DNA of 64,000 nt from Apricaphanius iberus (taxonomy: Eukaryota; Chordata; Actinopteri; Cyprinodontiformes; Aphaniidae). The translations under genes were made by a program, and so were the position numbers. Numbering within the stretch: the first letter of the stretch is position 1; each line of letters begins with the position of its first letter. The stretch is from positions 62,001-126,000 of the forward strand of contig JAPXFQ010001780.1 of NCBI GenBank assembly GCA_028564705.1, written 5' to 3'. Shown in pieces: positions 37,554 through 49,474 of this stretch. Under the pieces are notes generated by a model. It worked only from the letters and a program-made list of their open reading frames with translations, had not been told where the DNA came from and made no database searches.

Positions 37554-37764
37554 TGAAGTTACCATGGATACAAAGTCTATGCAATTATTTTACATCGCCT
37601 TATGCATCGCTAAGAAAAATATCCTCTTGAACTGGAAAAATAAAAATACTCTGAATATTAATCAATATAGAGATCTCCTTCTGGATTACATTGGTCTAGA
37701 AACGGCATCTGCCTCCACATCTGATCAATCTTTCTGGTCACCCTTGATCAGTTCCATCACCTAG
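37554..37764 (+). pseudogene. C-terminal end of L1 ORF2 protein
   Basis: About 69 codons ending at a TAG at 37762-37764. They contain LFYIALCIAKKNILLNWKNK and INQYRDLLLDYIGLE, wording I recognise from the extreme C terminus of fish L1 ORF2 proteins ('...AKKTILxNWK.K..IxxWxNLLxxxIxLE'). The open frame extends upstream to 37513, but those codons belong to the target-site duplication and its flank. Endonuclease and reverse-transcriptase domains are missing. Confidence 0.7.
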
Positions 37765-40700
37765 TGGGTCGGGCCCTTGATTCCGTTCTGTGGGACACGG
37801 TTGCCGATGTGGAGCTTAAGGGTTGGTGGTGACTGCGGGGAGGTCCTTGGGGTGGGTCCGCTTGCGGTTCGGCGATAGGTGCCGAGACCCTCGCCTGGGG
37901 TGGGACTTTGGGGTCTTTGTGTGGTGACTCCTAGTGGCTGCATGCGGCGCCTTAGAGGGGTCGTGCTGGCGGACACGGGTTACTGGCCTGGTGCTGTGCT
38001 GCTCTGGGGGGGTCTGGACTGGGCCTGGGGCTCGGGGTTCTGGGGCGGCGCGCCCCCCGGCTGGGGCCCTGGCGGGGCTTGGCCGGGGGGGGCCGCTGCC
38101 GTCGGTGCCGGCTGGGGGGGGGCTGTGGTCGGCCGGTGGTTGGCGGGCGCTGCTGCCCTTTCCATCTCCCCGGGCTGGTTCCTGTCGCTTGCTCCCCGGT
38201 GGCCGCTTGCCGCGTCCGGGCGTCGGCGAGAGGCCGTGGCGGGTGGCCGGCGTCTCCGGGCCCGATCGGCTATATTGACACTGGACATGGCTCCTGGGTC
38301 TTGGTCTTAGCCCTCGCGGGGGTGCTGGGGTGGGGGGCTCTGGCCGGTGTTGGTCGGCCTCCACGGTGACTGACCAGTTGGTGGGGTGTGGGCTGGTGGG
38401 TGGACGTGCTGGGTTCTGTTGCCACCCGGCCATCGGGCGGTAGTAGCAAGGCTGGAGGATGTCGGCCTGGGGATTGGCCGCCCGGGACTTCGGTCTGCTC
38501 ACGGGCCTGGCGCGGCATGTCCGGGGTACCCGAGTCGGTGGTGCGCCGGGTTCCGGCCTCGGCCCGGGGGTCCTCGGACGCTGGCGGTGCCTGGGGCGTC
38601 TCTTATTGGCGGGGAGGCTTTTTACCATCTAGCACAGGCGCTCTTTTTAACGGGGTGCGCTTGGGACGGGAGGGGGGAGGGCGTTGAGGGTGAGGGGGGC
38701 TAAACTCAACCTGGGTGTCTAGTGACATGTGTTTTGTTAGCAGTGTGAATGTTGGGGAGGATTTAGGTATGCCCCTGGCATGGGGGCTGGTGGATTGCCG
38801 GGGCCCCCATGGGGCTCGGGGGTACCGCTGCCGTGGGCCCCGACTGGACGTGCTGGGGCCTCCCACCCCTGGTGGATCGGGCCGAACGGGGGTGCCTATT
38901 GGAGTCAGCAGGGGAGCTGGCTCCCTGGGGTTGGCAATGGTCACCCCAGTTATTTTCTCCCCATCCCCATGCCTCTGTCCACCTGCTCCTTCATTCTACC
39001 ATTCACAAGGCCTTGGGACGTGGGCACGTCACTGGGGTGCGGGATGGAGCTTCCGTCTTCGCTACCCGGTGGCGGCCTGGGTCCCGATTTTATTGAGCAA
39101 TTTAGACACTACACTTGCAACATTTACAGGGAACGCACATGTAGGGACCTGGCGGTGTGGCGCCACAGGCGAGGCCCCCCCGGTGTGGGGGCCTCGCCTG
39201 TGGTGCCGGCACCCACTGGTTAAACGCATCTAGACACTGAGGGCCCGGGGGGGGAGATGGGGGTACCCGGCAGTATTCCCATGTCCCCCCCCTCTGTTTT
39301 AAGTGCACATTAGAACAACACGCAACAACACCACATTGAGCTGGGGGAGAGAGGCTGGGGGGTCTTTCCACACCCCTGTTCGTTGGACCATCAGGGGTCG
39401 GAGCCCGGATAGAACATCACGCCGTCTGGTCGGGGTCCTGGGCTGGTGGGCTGCTCTTGCCGGTGTGGGGCCTTGGCGGTCTACTTGTCCCCGTCCTGGT
39501 GGGCAAAGGGGTCTGTCTCCTGGGTGCAGGGGCAGGGTTCTCTACTGGGGCGTCTGTCCCTGGGCCTGGGAGTATGGAGTATAGTGTACGTATGGGGGGT
39601 ATGAATGAGGGTATAGCGTCCTTTTTTCGTATGTCCTGTATTTGTAAGAATGTGTACACATGAGAGGGAGGGTACGTATGAGTGTCTCTGTCTGTCTATG
39701 TCTACCTGTCAGGTTGGGTGTTTGGCTGCTCTCTGGCCTGATGCATCTTCTTCCCTCCCCGTCACTCCCCGTCGGTGATGGTTGCTCCTGCCCGCTGGTT
39801 GATGATGACTCTCGATGCCTGGGGCTGGGGGTCCCGGTTGCGGCCCGGCTCGGTCCTGGTGCATGTCGGGCGGGTCCTGGGTGGTCCGGTGTGTCGGGCG
39901 GCCGCTGTTTCGGGCCGATGTCCTCCTTGGATTGACTGGGGCACCTCTTATGGGGGTGCCGGGGTTGTAGAATAGGTTGGTGCCGTCCGGTGGATCGGTG
40001 GGGACCGTGCCTGGCGCCCAGTCCTCCTGCCGGTTCCAGGACTTCAGCTGGCTGGTCTGTTCGCCTGGTGGGGCTGTCCGGCATTGGCTGGGCCCCTGAT
40101 CTTGGCGCCCCACGTGGGGCGGGATCTGGACCCTGGAGCTGGAAGATCTGGATGTCCAGGTGCCGGCTGGGCGCGGCCTGGGGAGGGCGTACATCCGCTG
40201 TGGCTCCCTGGCGTGTGGATGTGTGGGGGCGGGCCGGGTTGTTGGCGGTGGGTACTGGTCCGGGGTGGCGGCGGCGTGTGTTGTCCGTCGGTTGGCTGCG
40301 GGTCCTCCTTGCCTGCGGCGGCGGCGGGGGACCCTTGTCGGCTGGTCACTGGTTGGGGCCCCGCTGGGGGGTGGGGTGCCCCTGGTCCCCGTGGCCTCCG
40401 GTTCCTGGTCCGGGCCCGCCCTGGCGTAGCCGGTTACCGGCGGAGCCCGTGGGCTCGTCACTGCGATCTCTCGGGCCCCAGCATTGCGGCTGGTGGGTGC
40501 TCCCCTGGGGCTTCCATCTGTTCCCCTCTTGGGCCGAGCTCTGTACTCTATGGGACCCTGGATGCATACATCTCTTGCCTCCTCCATGTCTGTGCCGATT
40601 CCTGTAGGACGGATTGACGGTTCCTTACACCAGCTATCAATCACTTGCATGGGGAAACCTTATTCCGACCTGCATGCTCGCACACACATGGGTGTGGGGA

Positions 40701-41084
40701 CATTGGTGAGGACGGACATATCTTAAGCTGAGGTTATCATCATTAGTTAGTTGTTCACAGGAGCTTACCAGAAACATTTGTATTATGTTCATTAATCAAT
40801 GCTTGTGTGTAGTAATGTGTAATTCTTAGTTTATTCTACTAGATCCGAACTATTGGTTTGGTTCTGTACAGTTTGTCGTTTTTGTTTTGTATTACTGTTT
40901 CTCTGCCGTCCGGCAGAGGTGGAGGACTGGGATGTTTTCTTGTGTTCTTTGTTTGCCTCCCTGTCTTGTGTCGTCGGTTCGCACCTCTGCTGGTCCGGTT
41001 TCTTTTCTTCACCTTCTTCCTTTCTCCCTTCTTGTCTCAGTTTAATGTCCATGACGTCAGGAAATTGAACCCACAGTAATCACT
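37765..41084 (+). other. G-rich 3' untranslated region of the L1 copy
   Basis: About 3.3 kb that is far richer in G and C than its surroundings, with most G on the plus (sense) strand until about 40600. Runs of four or more G are frequent (for example 38006-38012, 38086-38093, 38113-38122, 39248-39256). Because stop codons are rare in such sequence, open frames up to 270 codons appear on both strands, including proline- and arginine-rich ones; none resembles a known protein. The words LGWGALAGVG (frame at 38079) and LGWWAALAGVG (frame at 39303) recur, which points to degenerate internal repeats about 1.1 kb apart. Confidence 0.75.
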
Positions 41085-41090
41085 AATAAA
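41085..41090 (+). terminator. Polyadenylation signal AATAAA in the L1 3' region
   Basis: A canonical AATAAA follows ACAGTAATCACT. No poly(A) run follows within 30 bp; the tail of the insertion is about 140 bp further on, where no canonical signal is visible. This suggests that the transcript which was copied read through this signal. Confidence 0.55.
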
Positions 41091-41246
41091 GATTTTTCAT
41101 ACATATACATCAAGTGGCGTACTACAGCGAAGCTGTAATACTCTGCTTGGGAAAGTAAAACTGTTGGGCTTGTACTTGGTACTCAGACACCAATTCTGAG
41201 TAGCATACTGCTAGACAGGACACGTTAAAAAGGAAAAAAAAAAAAA

Positions 41247-41264
41247 AAGATTTAATCTGCCCCA
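41247..41264. repeat. Right target-site duplication of the L1 copy
   Basis: AAGATTTAATCTGCCCCA, partner of 37536-37553, directly abutting the poly(A) tail. Confidence 0.85.
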
Positions 41265-42219
41265 AACGTAGGGCTGGGTGATATGAGCTAAAATTAACAT
41301 AAGGGTTTATTGAACATTTAACCTCATTAACAGTAAGTTAATTTTTCTTTTTTTTTTAAATTGTTCCCTTTCTTGTATTCAATGTAGTAGTGGCCAAATT
41401 AGCTTAAGCTCTTTAAAATGTGATGGCTTCATGTTATTGAACGGCTTCAAACTGTCTTTTAATTCAGTGTTTGATTCCCACTCCTTTCTGTATTTCTTAA
41501 TAGTCCAGCTGAGGTGAGGAAGTTACAGGGGATGAGTGAAATCGGTGATTTTAGTGCAGTTCACAAACAAGTGTTCAGCAGAAGGCAACAAAATGCTTTA
41601 ACCATTCAAAAACACATCAAACCACTAGTGAACAGTATATCAATCGTTCAGACCTATCTCTGCCCAGACACATAAAAGGAGATTAAAATTAAAAGTTTCA
41701 TTTTACTTTGAGGTAGCTTGTTGGCCAATCATTCCTTGCAGTGATTAGTGATTAAAGTCTGGTTTGCAAGAAAAGGTGAGCAAAGAATGTGTATAGGAGG
41801 GGGTAGGGCTGTGTGCATTGTGAGGTTTTCGGAACCATAGTTTCGTCTGCAGGTAAGATGATGGCGTGGGCCATCTTAAGACTGCCTTGGAGCAGTTTAG
41901 CTGTCAGGAAAGCTTTACCAGGATTCACAAAACAGGAGCCTTGAAGCTTGTCCTTCAACGGTTTAAAAGTGGATTTCTTTTCTGCCCAGCAGGTAAGAAA
42001 CAGAGGGGAATTCACCAGTGAAGAGTTTCTCTGTCTGCCAGCAAATACTTTTATCACTTTGCACGGACAGTTAGGAATGCTGGGAAATACAAATACTTCA
42101 GTTAATTTGTAGAAAATTAGTCGCAACCACACCATGCCCACTGTGGAGAATGAAATCATTATGCTTTATGGCTGCTTTTCTGCCAGCGGGACAGGATAAC
42201 TGATCTGTTTTAAGGATAT
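41265..42219. other. No gene recognised
   Basis: A minus-strand frame of 135 codons (41752-42159) has no family resemblance. No repeat ends are recognised. Confidence 0.4.
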
Positions 42220-42612
42220 CAATCAATCAATCAACTTTATTCAAGACACAGTGTGGTCCATAGAGACAGAACGAAACATATAATAATAATAATAATAATA
42301 ACAATAAAATAAAATACATTTAAGAAAGATGCAAGAGGTATCGTTTTTTTAAAATACATACAAGCTTCGGGTCCAAAGTTTCCAGAAGCAAGATGAGTAC
42401 CTTGTGTCACTCTTAGAAACATCGGTTAGAGACATAATGATCATGTTCTTAGACCCAGTCAATCTGCACATAAATCTATACATACAATTTCTCAAAACAG
42501 CCTTAAAAGTGGGCACATTGTTAGTCACAAGCATTTCACTGGCACTACTCCACCTGGGAATTTTAAGCACAATTCTCAAAGCATCATTATAAGCCACTTG
42601 AAGTTTTTTCAT
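42220..42612 (-). mobile_element. 3' end of a non-LTR retrotransposon (reverse-transcriptase C terminus plus tail)
   Basis: The minus strand from 42612 to 42349 encodes AYNDALRIVLKIPRWSSASE, VPTFKAVLRNCMYRFMCRLT and RYSSCFWKLWTRSLYVF. This is the C-terminal region that follows the reverse-transcriptase domain in a common fish LINE. It is followed by a short 3' region with an ATT microsatellite (42279-42300), AATAAAGTTGATTGA and a TTGA tandem tail, as expected for a target-primed insertion. The coding part is open over 87 codons, so it is less decayed than most relics here. The clade (Rex1/L2/CR1 type) is inferred only. Confidence 0.75.
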
Positions 42613-42649
42613 TTTTGCTATACTAAAATTAGTAAGAATGGCTACTTGA

Positions 42650-43214
42650 ATCCTGAGATTTTGGGAAAAGACCTCCTTACATCAATGAGAGCATTAAAAA
42701 CGAAAGAGGGCTGGAACCTCCAGCAAGACAATGATCCCACGCAATGAAAGAGTGAAAAACATTTTCATGGTTCTAGAGTTTCCTATCCAGTCTTCAGACC
42801 TCAATAAAAATAGAGAATCTGTGTAGGGGGTTGAAAGTCTGTTTTGCCCAGTGACAGCCCAAACACATCAGAGCCGCAAAGAAGATCTGCATGAAAGAAT
42901 GGGCCACAATACCAGCTACAGTGTGGGCAAACCTGGTGAAGACATGCAGGAAACGTATGACCTCTGTCATTGCCAACAAAGGTCCCATTACAAATTACTG
43001 AGGTGAACTTTTATTACTGACCAAATGCTTTTTTTCAGCATCTTTAACCAAATAAATTCTTTAAAAAAAAAATCGTACAATGTGATTTCCTGCATTTTTT
43101 TTCAACATTCCGTCTCTCACAGTTGAAGTGTACCTGTGAATAAAATTACAGACCTAACATAAGTGTTACACCTTGCACAAGTGGTGGCTGCTAAATATTT
43201 TTTTTGCCCCACTG
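42650..43214 (+). pseudogene. 3' half of a Tc1 element with its right terminus
   Basis: The sequence follows a Tc1 gene closely in nucleotides: CATCAATGAGAGCATTAAAA (42680), CAAGACAATGATCCCACGCA (42724), TTGAAAGTCTGTTTTGCCCA (42831), GACCTCTGTCATTGCCAACAAAGG (42959-42982). It then continues through the 3' untranslated part to the terminal inverted repeat ending AAGTGGTGGCTGCTAAATA and GCCCCACTG, followed by TA at 43215. The left half of the element is missing. The reading frame is disrupted. Confidence 0.85.
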
Positions 43215-43888
43215 TATAACTGCAGCTGTTCTATATCGCAGCATGCCCACTGTTACAGTTCACGCCAGCTTGCTCCTGCCGGGCATGTATTGTATGTGTT
43301 ACAGGGCTTAAAACAAACCATGTCTTCTCTGCTTACAGTAGCACATAACACTAGTACTGCTGATTAGGTAGTTCTTTTTTCTGTGTTTGAAATACAATTT
43401 GACTGTTAACATCTTTACACACCAAAACGTCTGCAAAGAGCCAGAGACATTCAGGTTTGCTTAAATTTAAAAAACACACCATTTTTAGATATAATTCATG
43501 TGCTGAATTATTATTTTTTTTTTGAATTTGCAAATGAGTGAATAAACAGACTCTGAAAACCGATTTATTTTACAAGACCACTTTAAAATAGAAAAAAGTC
43601 TCGCTCCTTAGAAAGAAAATATAATAATATTAAAACAGACTTAAAAAAATCTGTACCTTCCGCAACTCTAGTATTTTTAAGCCAAAATACTCCATTTCAC
43701 ATCTCGCTTAAGAGTGATGTCCACCCGTCCAGAGCCTACTACCTTGTTTTTTTTTAAAGCAGGCTTTACAGCTTGTATTAATGTTAACAATAAATTTAGG
43801 TAAACTCTTAAAATAATTGATTGAATGAAAAGCAAGTTTCTGAAACTATGATCTGTCAGTTTTTTTTTTTATTTCTTTCTCTTACACC
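43215..43888. other. No gene recognised
   Basis: No coding similarity or repeat ends were recognised between the Tc1 terminus and the LINE relic. Confidence 0.4.
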
Positions 43889-44690
43889 TCAGAATCAGAG
43901 ACCTGTGATCTGCAGAAATGCCCTGATGACTCTGCAGTTGTCGAGTGTATCAGAGACGGACAAGACGTTGGATACAGAGAGCTGGGGGACCATTTTGTGG
44001 CATGGTGTGGAAAGGATCATCATACCTTAAATGTCAACAAAAAAGAAGATGAATGTAAATTTCAAAAGAAATAGGATTTGCATCCCATAATGCAACACTG
44101 TTTGCATCTTTGGAGAATAGGCGGAGGTGGTTGAAGAATATAAAAACGTTGGAGTTCACCTGGACAAATGGCTGGACTGGAGGCGCAACAGGGAATCCGT
44201 CTACAAGAAGGGAGAAAACAGACTGTACTTCTTCATGAAGCTTAGTTCCTTCAAGGTTTGCAGCAAGATGCTGTATATCTTCTACAAGTCTGTTGTGGAG
44301 AGTGCACTCTCCTGAACCATCAACACCTGGGGTAGCAGCATCAGAGCCAGGGACTTAAAAAGTCTCAACAACCTGGCAGTGTGCTGGTTCTGTTCAGTGG
44401 ACAACTGTGGAACCACTGGAGCTGATGAAGCAAAAAAGGATTCTTAGTAACATCCAGAAAATTATGGTATTTCCTGAAGATCCTTTTCATGAAATTATCC
44501 TACAACAACTGTCTTCAGTCAAAGACTTGTTCAGTTTTGCTGCAACGCATCCTTCTGAAAGAAATCTTTGCTGCCCACAGCCATTATGTTCTACAACAAC
44601 ACTTTGAATAATTAATTATAATTAGGATGAGCTATAACAACACTTAATTTCCCTCTGGAATTAATAAAGTATTTTTGAATTGAATTTGAA
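43889..44690 (+). pseudogene. Rex1/L2-type LINE relic, second half of reverse transcriptase to 3' tail
   Basis: Translation gives SESETCDLQKCPDDSAVVEC (43891), where the catalytic YADD box has become CPDD. It continues with RELGDHFVAWCGKDHHTLNV, then after a short broken part VVEEYKNVGVHLDKWLDWRR and KKGENRLYFFMKLSSFKVCS (44127-44312), then several stops, then KKSLLPTAIMFYNNTL-like codons, and finally TCCCTCTGGAATTAATAAAG with a TTGAATTGAA tail (44650-44690). The order is that of a common fish LINE's reverse transcriptase and 3' end. Stops and frameshifts make it dead. Confidence 0.85.
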
Positions 44691-46744
44691 TTGAATTGAT
44701 ATTTTATTATCAAGCTTTTTTAATTACCCAGCCCATTAACTAAAATAGGCAGTTATTGCAATAAAGATATAGTGTATGTCATATATCGTCAGAATTTGGT
44801 CTAAATAAAATGAAAGCATTGATTCATCCTGGCTTTTATCAATGGTTCACACCGCTGAGATATGAGATATTTTATTTTTTTAACATGATTGTAAACGCTA
44901 CATCCTCCTAGCTATTTCAATTTATTCATTACCAAAGTGTAACCAATCTTCCAGTCGGTAAAACCTGCAGGATAATGTCCCATGTCCCAAAATCTAAGAC
45001 ATTTTAATTATCATTTATTCATTTATTTTGTACATGACAATAAGTTAATTGCACTCCAGTTTTCACCAGTTACCAGAATCAATAGTCATTTTTCAGGATG
45101 TGGTGAAACAAGAGATCTGCAGCTCATAAATCTGCAAAACAAGTGATGCTGGGATGTCAATACCAACCACAATCTCGCAGGAATTTTTCAGACGTTTTCT
45201 GAAATCTGTTCGGGGTTAAAGCTAATTGAAAACCAAAGGGTTATTCATCTGGTCACCAATGGGGTGCATCTAATAAAGTGGCCAATTTTTGTAGATTCAA
45301 AATCATTGAAATAGTAAAATACATGGACCCTCATTTTTTAGAGTAAGGGACCACACTCAAGCTTTTGCACCCACATTTTGTCCATTCAGCTCCCCAGACT
45401 GCACAAGATCATGAAGCTAGATAGGCCAATTTCCAACAAAAACAAACGCAACAGAGATGTGTAGGTTCTGTAACATCACAATAATATTCATATGTTTTTT
45501 AAATGCTAATCCTAACACATTCAATGACAATGACGTTACCATAACGCTAACAATAGCACGCTAACAATCTCAGGGTCTTGTGTGGAACACCTATTGTGAT
45601 ATATAAATAAACTGAATAGAGTTGATTTATATATAGTTAGCTGGTATGTTAGGTTAAAATTTGTGGCTGGATGGAAAACCTTTCTGACATCTTGTAAATA
45701 TGAAATGTATGGACCATTATATCATCATATCTCTATCAAACTACAAAAATGGGTGACTGGGAAGGTTCTGTGACCTGGAGGGGGCAGGGTATGCAGCACC
45801 CCCCCCCAACTGGATATAAAGAGATCGCACTAAGACGAATCATTAGCTAGACTCCTCAGAACAGGGGTGGAAGAGGAGCCTTTAAAGCTACAATAATGAG
45901 GAATTCATAACTAAGAATTCCACTCTACATAGACCACAACTGAGTGATTAACATGTCAAAAGGAAGAATTTAATAGCTTGGTATGGCCACTTTAAATTGA
46001 TTGGTTTTAAATGATTTCTTCTTCTTATATGAATGCCAATTTTCAAATTTATAATTTACAAATTTCCTTTAAAAATTCTAAATTACAGAGTTTGAACTGG
46101 AGAGAAAGTAAAATTTTGTGCTGCTTTGTAAAATCCAAGATGTGCAAACTATCAAATGGATTCAAATATAAAACCATGTAGTCAGGGAAACAGGTTCCGT
46201 CTTATCTACTGACGCAGGGATTGACTTTTGACATGCTAGACGCTCGCAATTCCTGAGCAGACCGCTTTGCCATTACTGGTCTGATTAATCCCGGTGCTGT
46301 GTTGAAAAAGAGAAAGGGAGAGATGTTAACAAGAGGGAGTGCAGGAAAGGTGAAGTAGAAAACAGCTAGAGAGAAAGGGTTGCTTCTTATCTTCAGCTTG
46401 TAGCTTGTATGCACCCGCACCTTGACAGCTTTTCAATTGACTGAAGGTACACATCCTCTTCTCCTCTATCTTGTATCTGTACACTCCTTCAATCATCCTC
46501 TACCATCCCTCCGTAGTTATCGCATCCACAGCCTGGGAAAGAGGGTCTTCTATATACTAGTGCTCACACTTCACTTTGCTTCTTGTAAATATATACGAGG
46601 TGGTTACAACAATGGCTTTAATGAATGAATGGGTCTGGTTTTCACAAAACAAATCATCTTCTAATGATGTATTTTGTATGCTGTATGCTGACATGAGAAA
46701 TTGTGTGAAAGAGTTACTGAAAATTCCTTCGATTTTGTATTGGA

Positions 46745-46775
<31 letters not shown>

Positions 46776-47430
46776 TTTTTACATCGAAACATTGTTATTC
46801 TACCATCAAAAATACATATGCCATCATTCTGGGAATACAGTGGCACCAAAACGTCATACACAACCCAACAGAATTGTAAAGGCTTTCAGGCTGCGTCTGG
46901 TTAATAGGGCAAGATAGTAAATTAACAAAAGATTGTGCTAACAAATATTCCTGCCATGTGTGCTCTGGTATGTACAGAAGGACATTTGGTAACTTTCGGG
47001 TAACTTTATTGGACCTTCATAGTGCGAGCACGTCTCCATTTCGTTGGGCCGGCCATTTAGTGCCAATTTCCAGGCAATTATACGAACCAACCGACTGTTT
47101 AGAAACAGGGTGTGTCTGTAGCAGAATGGCGAATCCTCATGTCACACCATTGAAATATGTTTGCCTCTAATTTCAAAATGCATCATCTTTAAAAAATTCT
47201 AAAATCTGCTACAAATGTACGAACATGGATATTAATCTGGCCCTCAACCCATTTGTATGCAAATATCTGGTGGTTGTGGCTTAATACTTGGACAGCGCCC
47301 CCTTGTGAAGCAATGCTTTCAATAAGGATTGCGAAATTAAGAACATATGTTGTTTCTCAAGGCTGCTCAAAACATCAGGTCAGCCATTTTGGTTGAAAGC
47401 TGCCATTCTTATCTTTTAAACACTCTCTGA
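44691..47430. other. No gene; possible repeat at 44950-45290
   Basis: Positions 44950-45290 contain GATGTCAATACCAACCACAA and end in CATCTAATAAAGTGGCC, words I associate with an abundant fish repeat, but I cannot define its ends. A TA microsatellite followed by poly(T) lies at 46744-46780. A minus-strand frame at 46202-46420 is unrecognised. Confidence 0.4.
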
Positions 47431-47754
47431 TAGGGATGCAACGATACCACTTTTTTCAAAACCAATACCATACCGATACTCGGATGAGTACCAATCCAAT
47501 AATTCTAACACACAAAAAAAGTGCTATCAATTTGGAGTCAGGGTTTATTTTCTTCTCTGCTTGTTACAAGAAATGATGGCGAATTAGATAAAAAAAATAT
47601 ATATATTAACAAAAATGACCACAGAACTTAAATTTAAAAGTAAAAAAATATATATTTTCAGTGGAAATTATTGCTGCCTTTTCACATCTTAAGTATTGGT
47701 TCATGGTATCGGTTAACATTAGCCGATACAGATACCAGTATCGTTGCATCCCTA
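47431..47754. mobile_element. hAT MITE, 324 bp, with 8-bp target duplication
   Basis: The ends are TAGGGATGCAACGATACC and, in reverse complement, TAGGGATGCAACGATACTGG, a nearly perfect inverted repeat of at least 17 bp. The flanks CTCTCTGA (47423-47430) and CTTTCTGA (47755-47762) match in seven of eight positions, the length expected for hAT. Repeated GATACC/GATACT words occur inside. No coding sequence is present. Confidence 0.85.
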
Positions 47755-47762
47755 CTTTCTGA

Positions 47763-49474
47763 TGCTGATTTTATCATCAGGTGCGGTGTACGTGCTGAGA
47801 TGGCGTTCAAGCGACACATGGCACAGGCCGGAGCGCCGCTAAGCTGGGAGGGCCATTTGAGGCTGCTTCAATTTTATTTTTATTGTTGAACTGTAAAAGC
47901 TGTCAAATCATCTCAAATCTTTTTCACATTTTATGTATTTTAAATATATTTGGTAAGTAAGTAAAAGCAGTAAGCTATTCTTCCAATTTACTAACTTATT
48001 TAAGTAACTTCCAATTACTAAAGTTTGGTATCGCTTGCAAATTCCTCTGTTTCCTAAAGAATATCACAATTCCATGTAATCCGAAAACATTTTAACCATT
48101 TTACAAATTTAATCAGATTATTTTTAAAGAAAGATACAATTGTGCATAAAGGCTTTTCATGAACATCTGCCAGTCCACGGCATCAGGCATAAGCTAAACT
48201 GATTATTAGAAAACACTTGAGAAATGCAGTTGCAAGGCTGAAAACCAATGTATTATGTGGGAGCAAAAAAGGATTTTGGCATTCTTTAGATTAGTTTACT
48301 GTCTGAATTGGATGGTCAGAGCAGAGTCATCACATCTGTATCTTTATTAGCAAAGCACATCTTCAAAAATCTGTGCACATTAATTCTTCTGAAGTTTTTT
48401 TTTATACTTTTCACAGAGGGCTGAAGGAGGGTAAAATTGATTTAGTATCAGAAATTATGAATAATCAACTTTCAAGGCGGACCTTTTCAAAGAAGTTAGA
48501 GATCCCTATCGTGAAGAGATGCCAGCAAATCCCATCGATACCCAGCTTCTCTCAGCAGAAATATATTTGTCTGCCAGTTTCAGACACCATTGTTTGGTAG
48601 GTTTAGAGTTTACTTGAGTTTTTTGTTTTTGCTAATTTTTGGACATGCATACATTATTTATCTTTGCTATTTGGGCTTATTTCAACTTGAGTAGTTGTAA
48701 GCATAAAGACCAATAAAATGTCCACATGTAGGCGGGAATCTCACAAAAGTACGATATTTTTCTATGGTTTGGCCTGTCATCCACACGTAAATGCAGATTT
48801 ACGGCAAGAAAAACAATTGTTTTTAAAAACTCTGGCCAAAGTGTGGACCTGTATTTATTTCATTTTCAGTGTCTGCGTGTAGACAGATGAAACCGGTGGC
48901 AACATCACGACCTGTGACAAAAACTTCTCCAAAATCCCTTGTGCGACCTGTTTTTACACTAAGAAACAGCATTTATGCCCTCAGGCTGTGTTGGCATTAT
49001 TGATTGTCGAAGAGCTATTTTCTCGCTTGTTTTTACAAGCTCCATCAATGCTGTATGCTGAAGTTAGAGTATATAAAGTTACTAATCCTACAGGTTTGCC
49101 ATGTCTATGAATGTGCTAAAAAACGTGCTTATATGTTAATGTGTCGATGGAGTTTTTTTTTAAAGGAGTGGAGGAAAATATTGGTTAAAAAAAACAAAAA
49201 ACAGGGGGTTTGAGTTTCTACAAAACACGATAAATTCACCTTTTTGCAGCAGAGTTAAAAAACCCTGATTATGACCCTAAACACAGCTTTTTTTTATGCT
49301 TGTGTGTGTTATTAGTAGAGGTACCCAAGCAGTCTGTTGGTATTGGGCTTTTTTACGCGCAATGAATTGTCCATGTCCGAATACCACCAAGGGTGTTCAT
49401 ATGTGCTCTTGGAACCAGGACACTCTAGGCCGCAGCTCAATAATCAACTTTGTTGTTGCTTCACCTGATCTGCA
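47763..49474. other. No gene recognised
   Basis: No coding similarity. Positions 48770-48900 (CATCCACACGTAAATGC... TCTGCGTGTAGACAG) have a weak inverted look that may be a MITE trace. Confidence 0.35.

Larger units (their letters stand above)
37554..41246 (+). mobile_element. 5'-truncated L1-type LINE with very long G-rich 3' region
   Basis: The insertion of about 3.7 kb is bounded by an 18-bp target duplication and ends in a poly(A) tail (41233-41248). It starts inside the last 70 codons of the second open reading frame, so it is a typical 5'-truncated copy. It then carries about 3.3 kb of G-rich sequence, an AATAAA at 41085-41090, and about 140 bp more before the poly(A). The poly(A) tail and the coding remnant support an L1-type element. 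An 18-bp duplication with one mismatch suggests a moderately young insertion. Confidence 0.8.

Noticed and set aside
37816..38628. A 270-codon minus-strand frame rich in Pro, Arg and His, and several other long frames in 37800-40700 on both strands
   Set aside because: They lie in the G-rich L1 3' untranslated region, where stop codons are rare by composition. They overlap on both strands and resemble no family.
46202..46420. Minus-strand frame preceded by a possible splice acceptor (TTTCAACACAG)
   Set aside because: The peptide has no recognised domain and ends within about 32 codons; not enough to call an exon of chchd6 or another gene.
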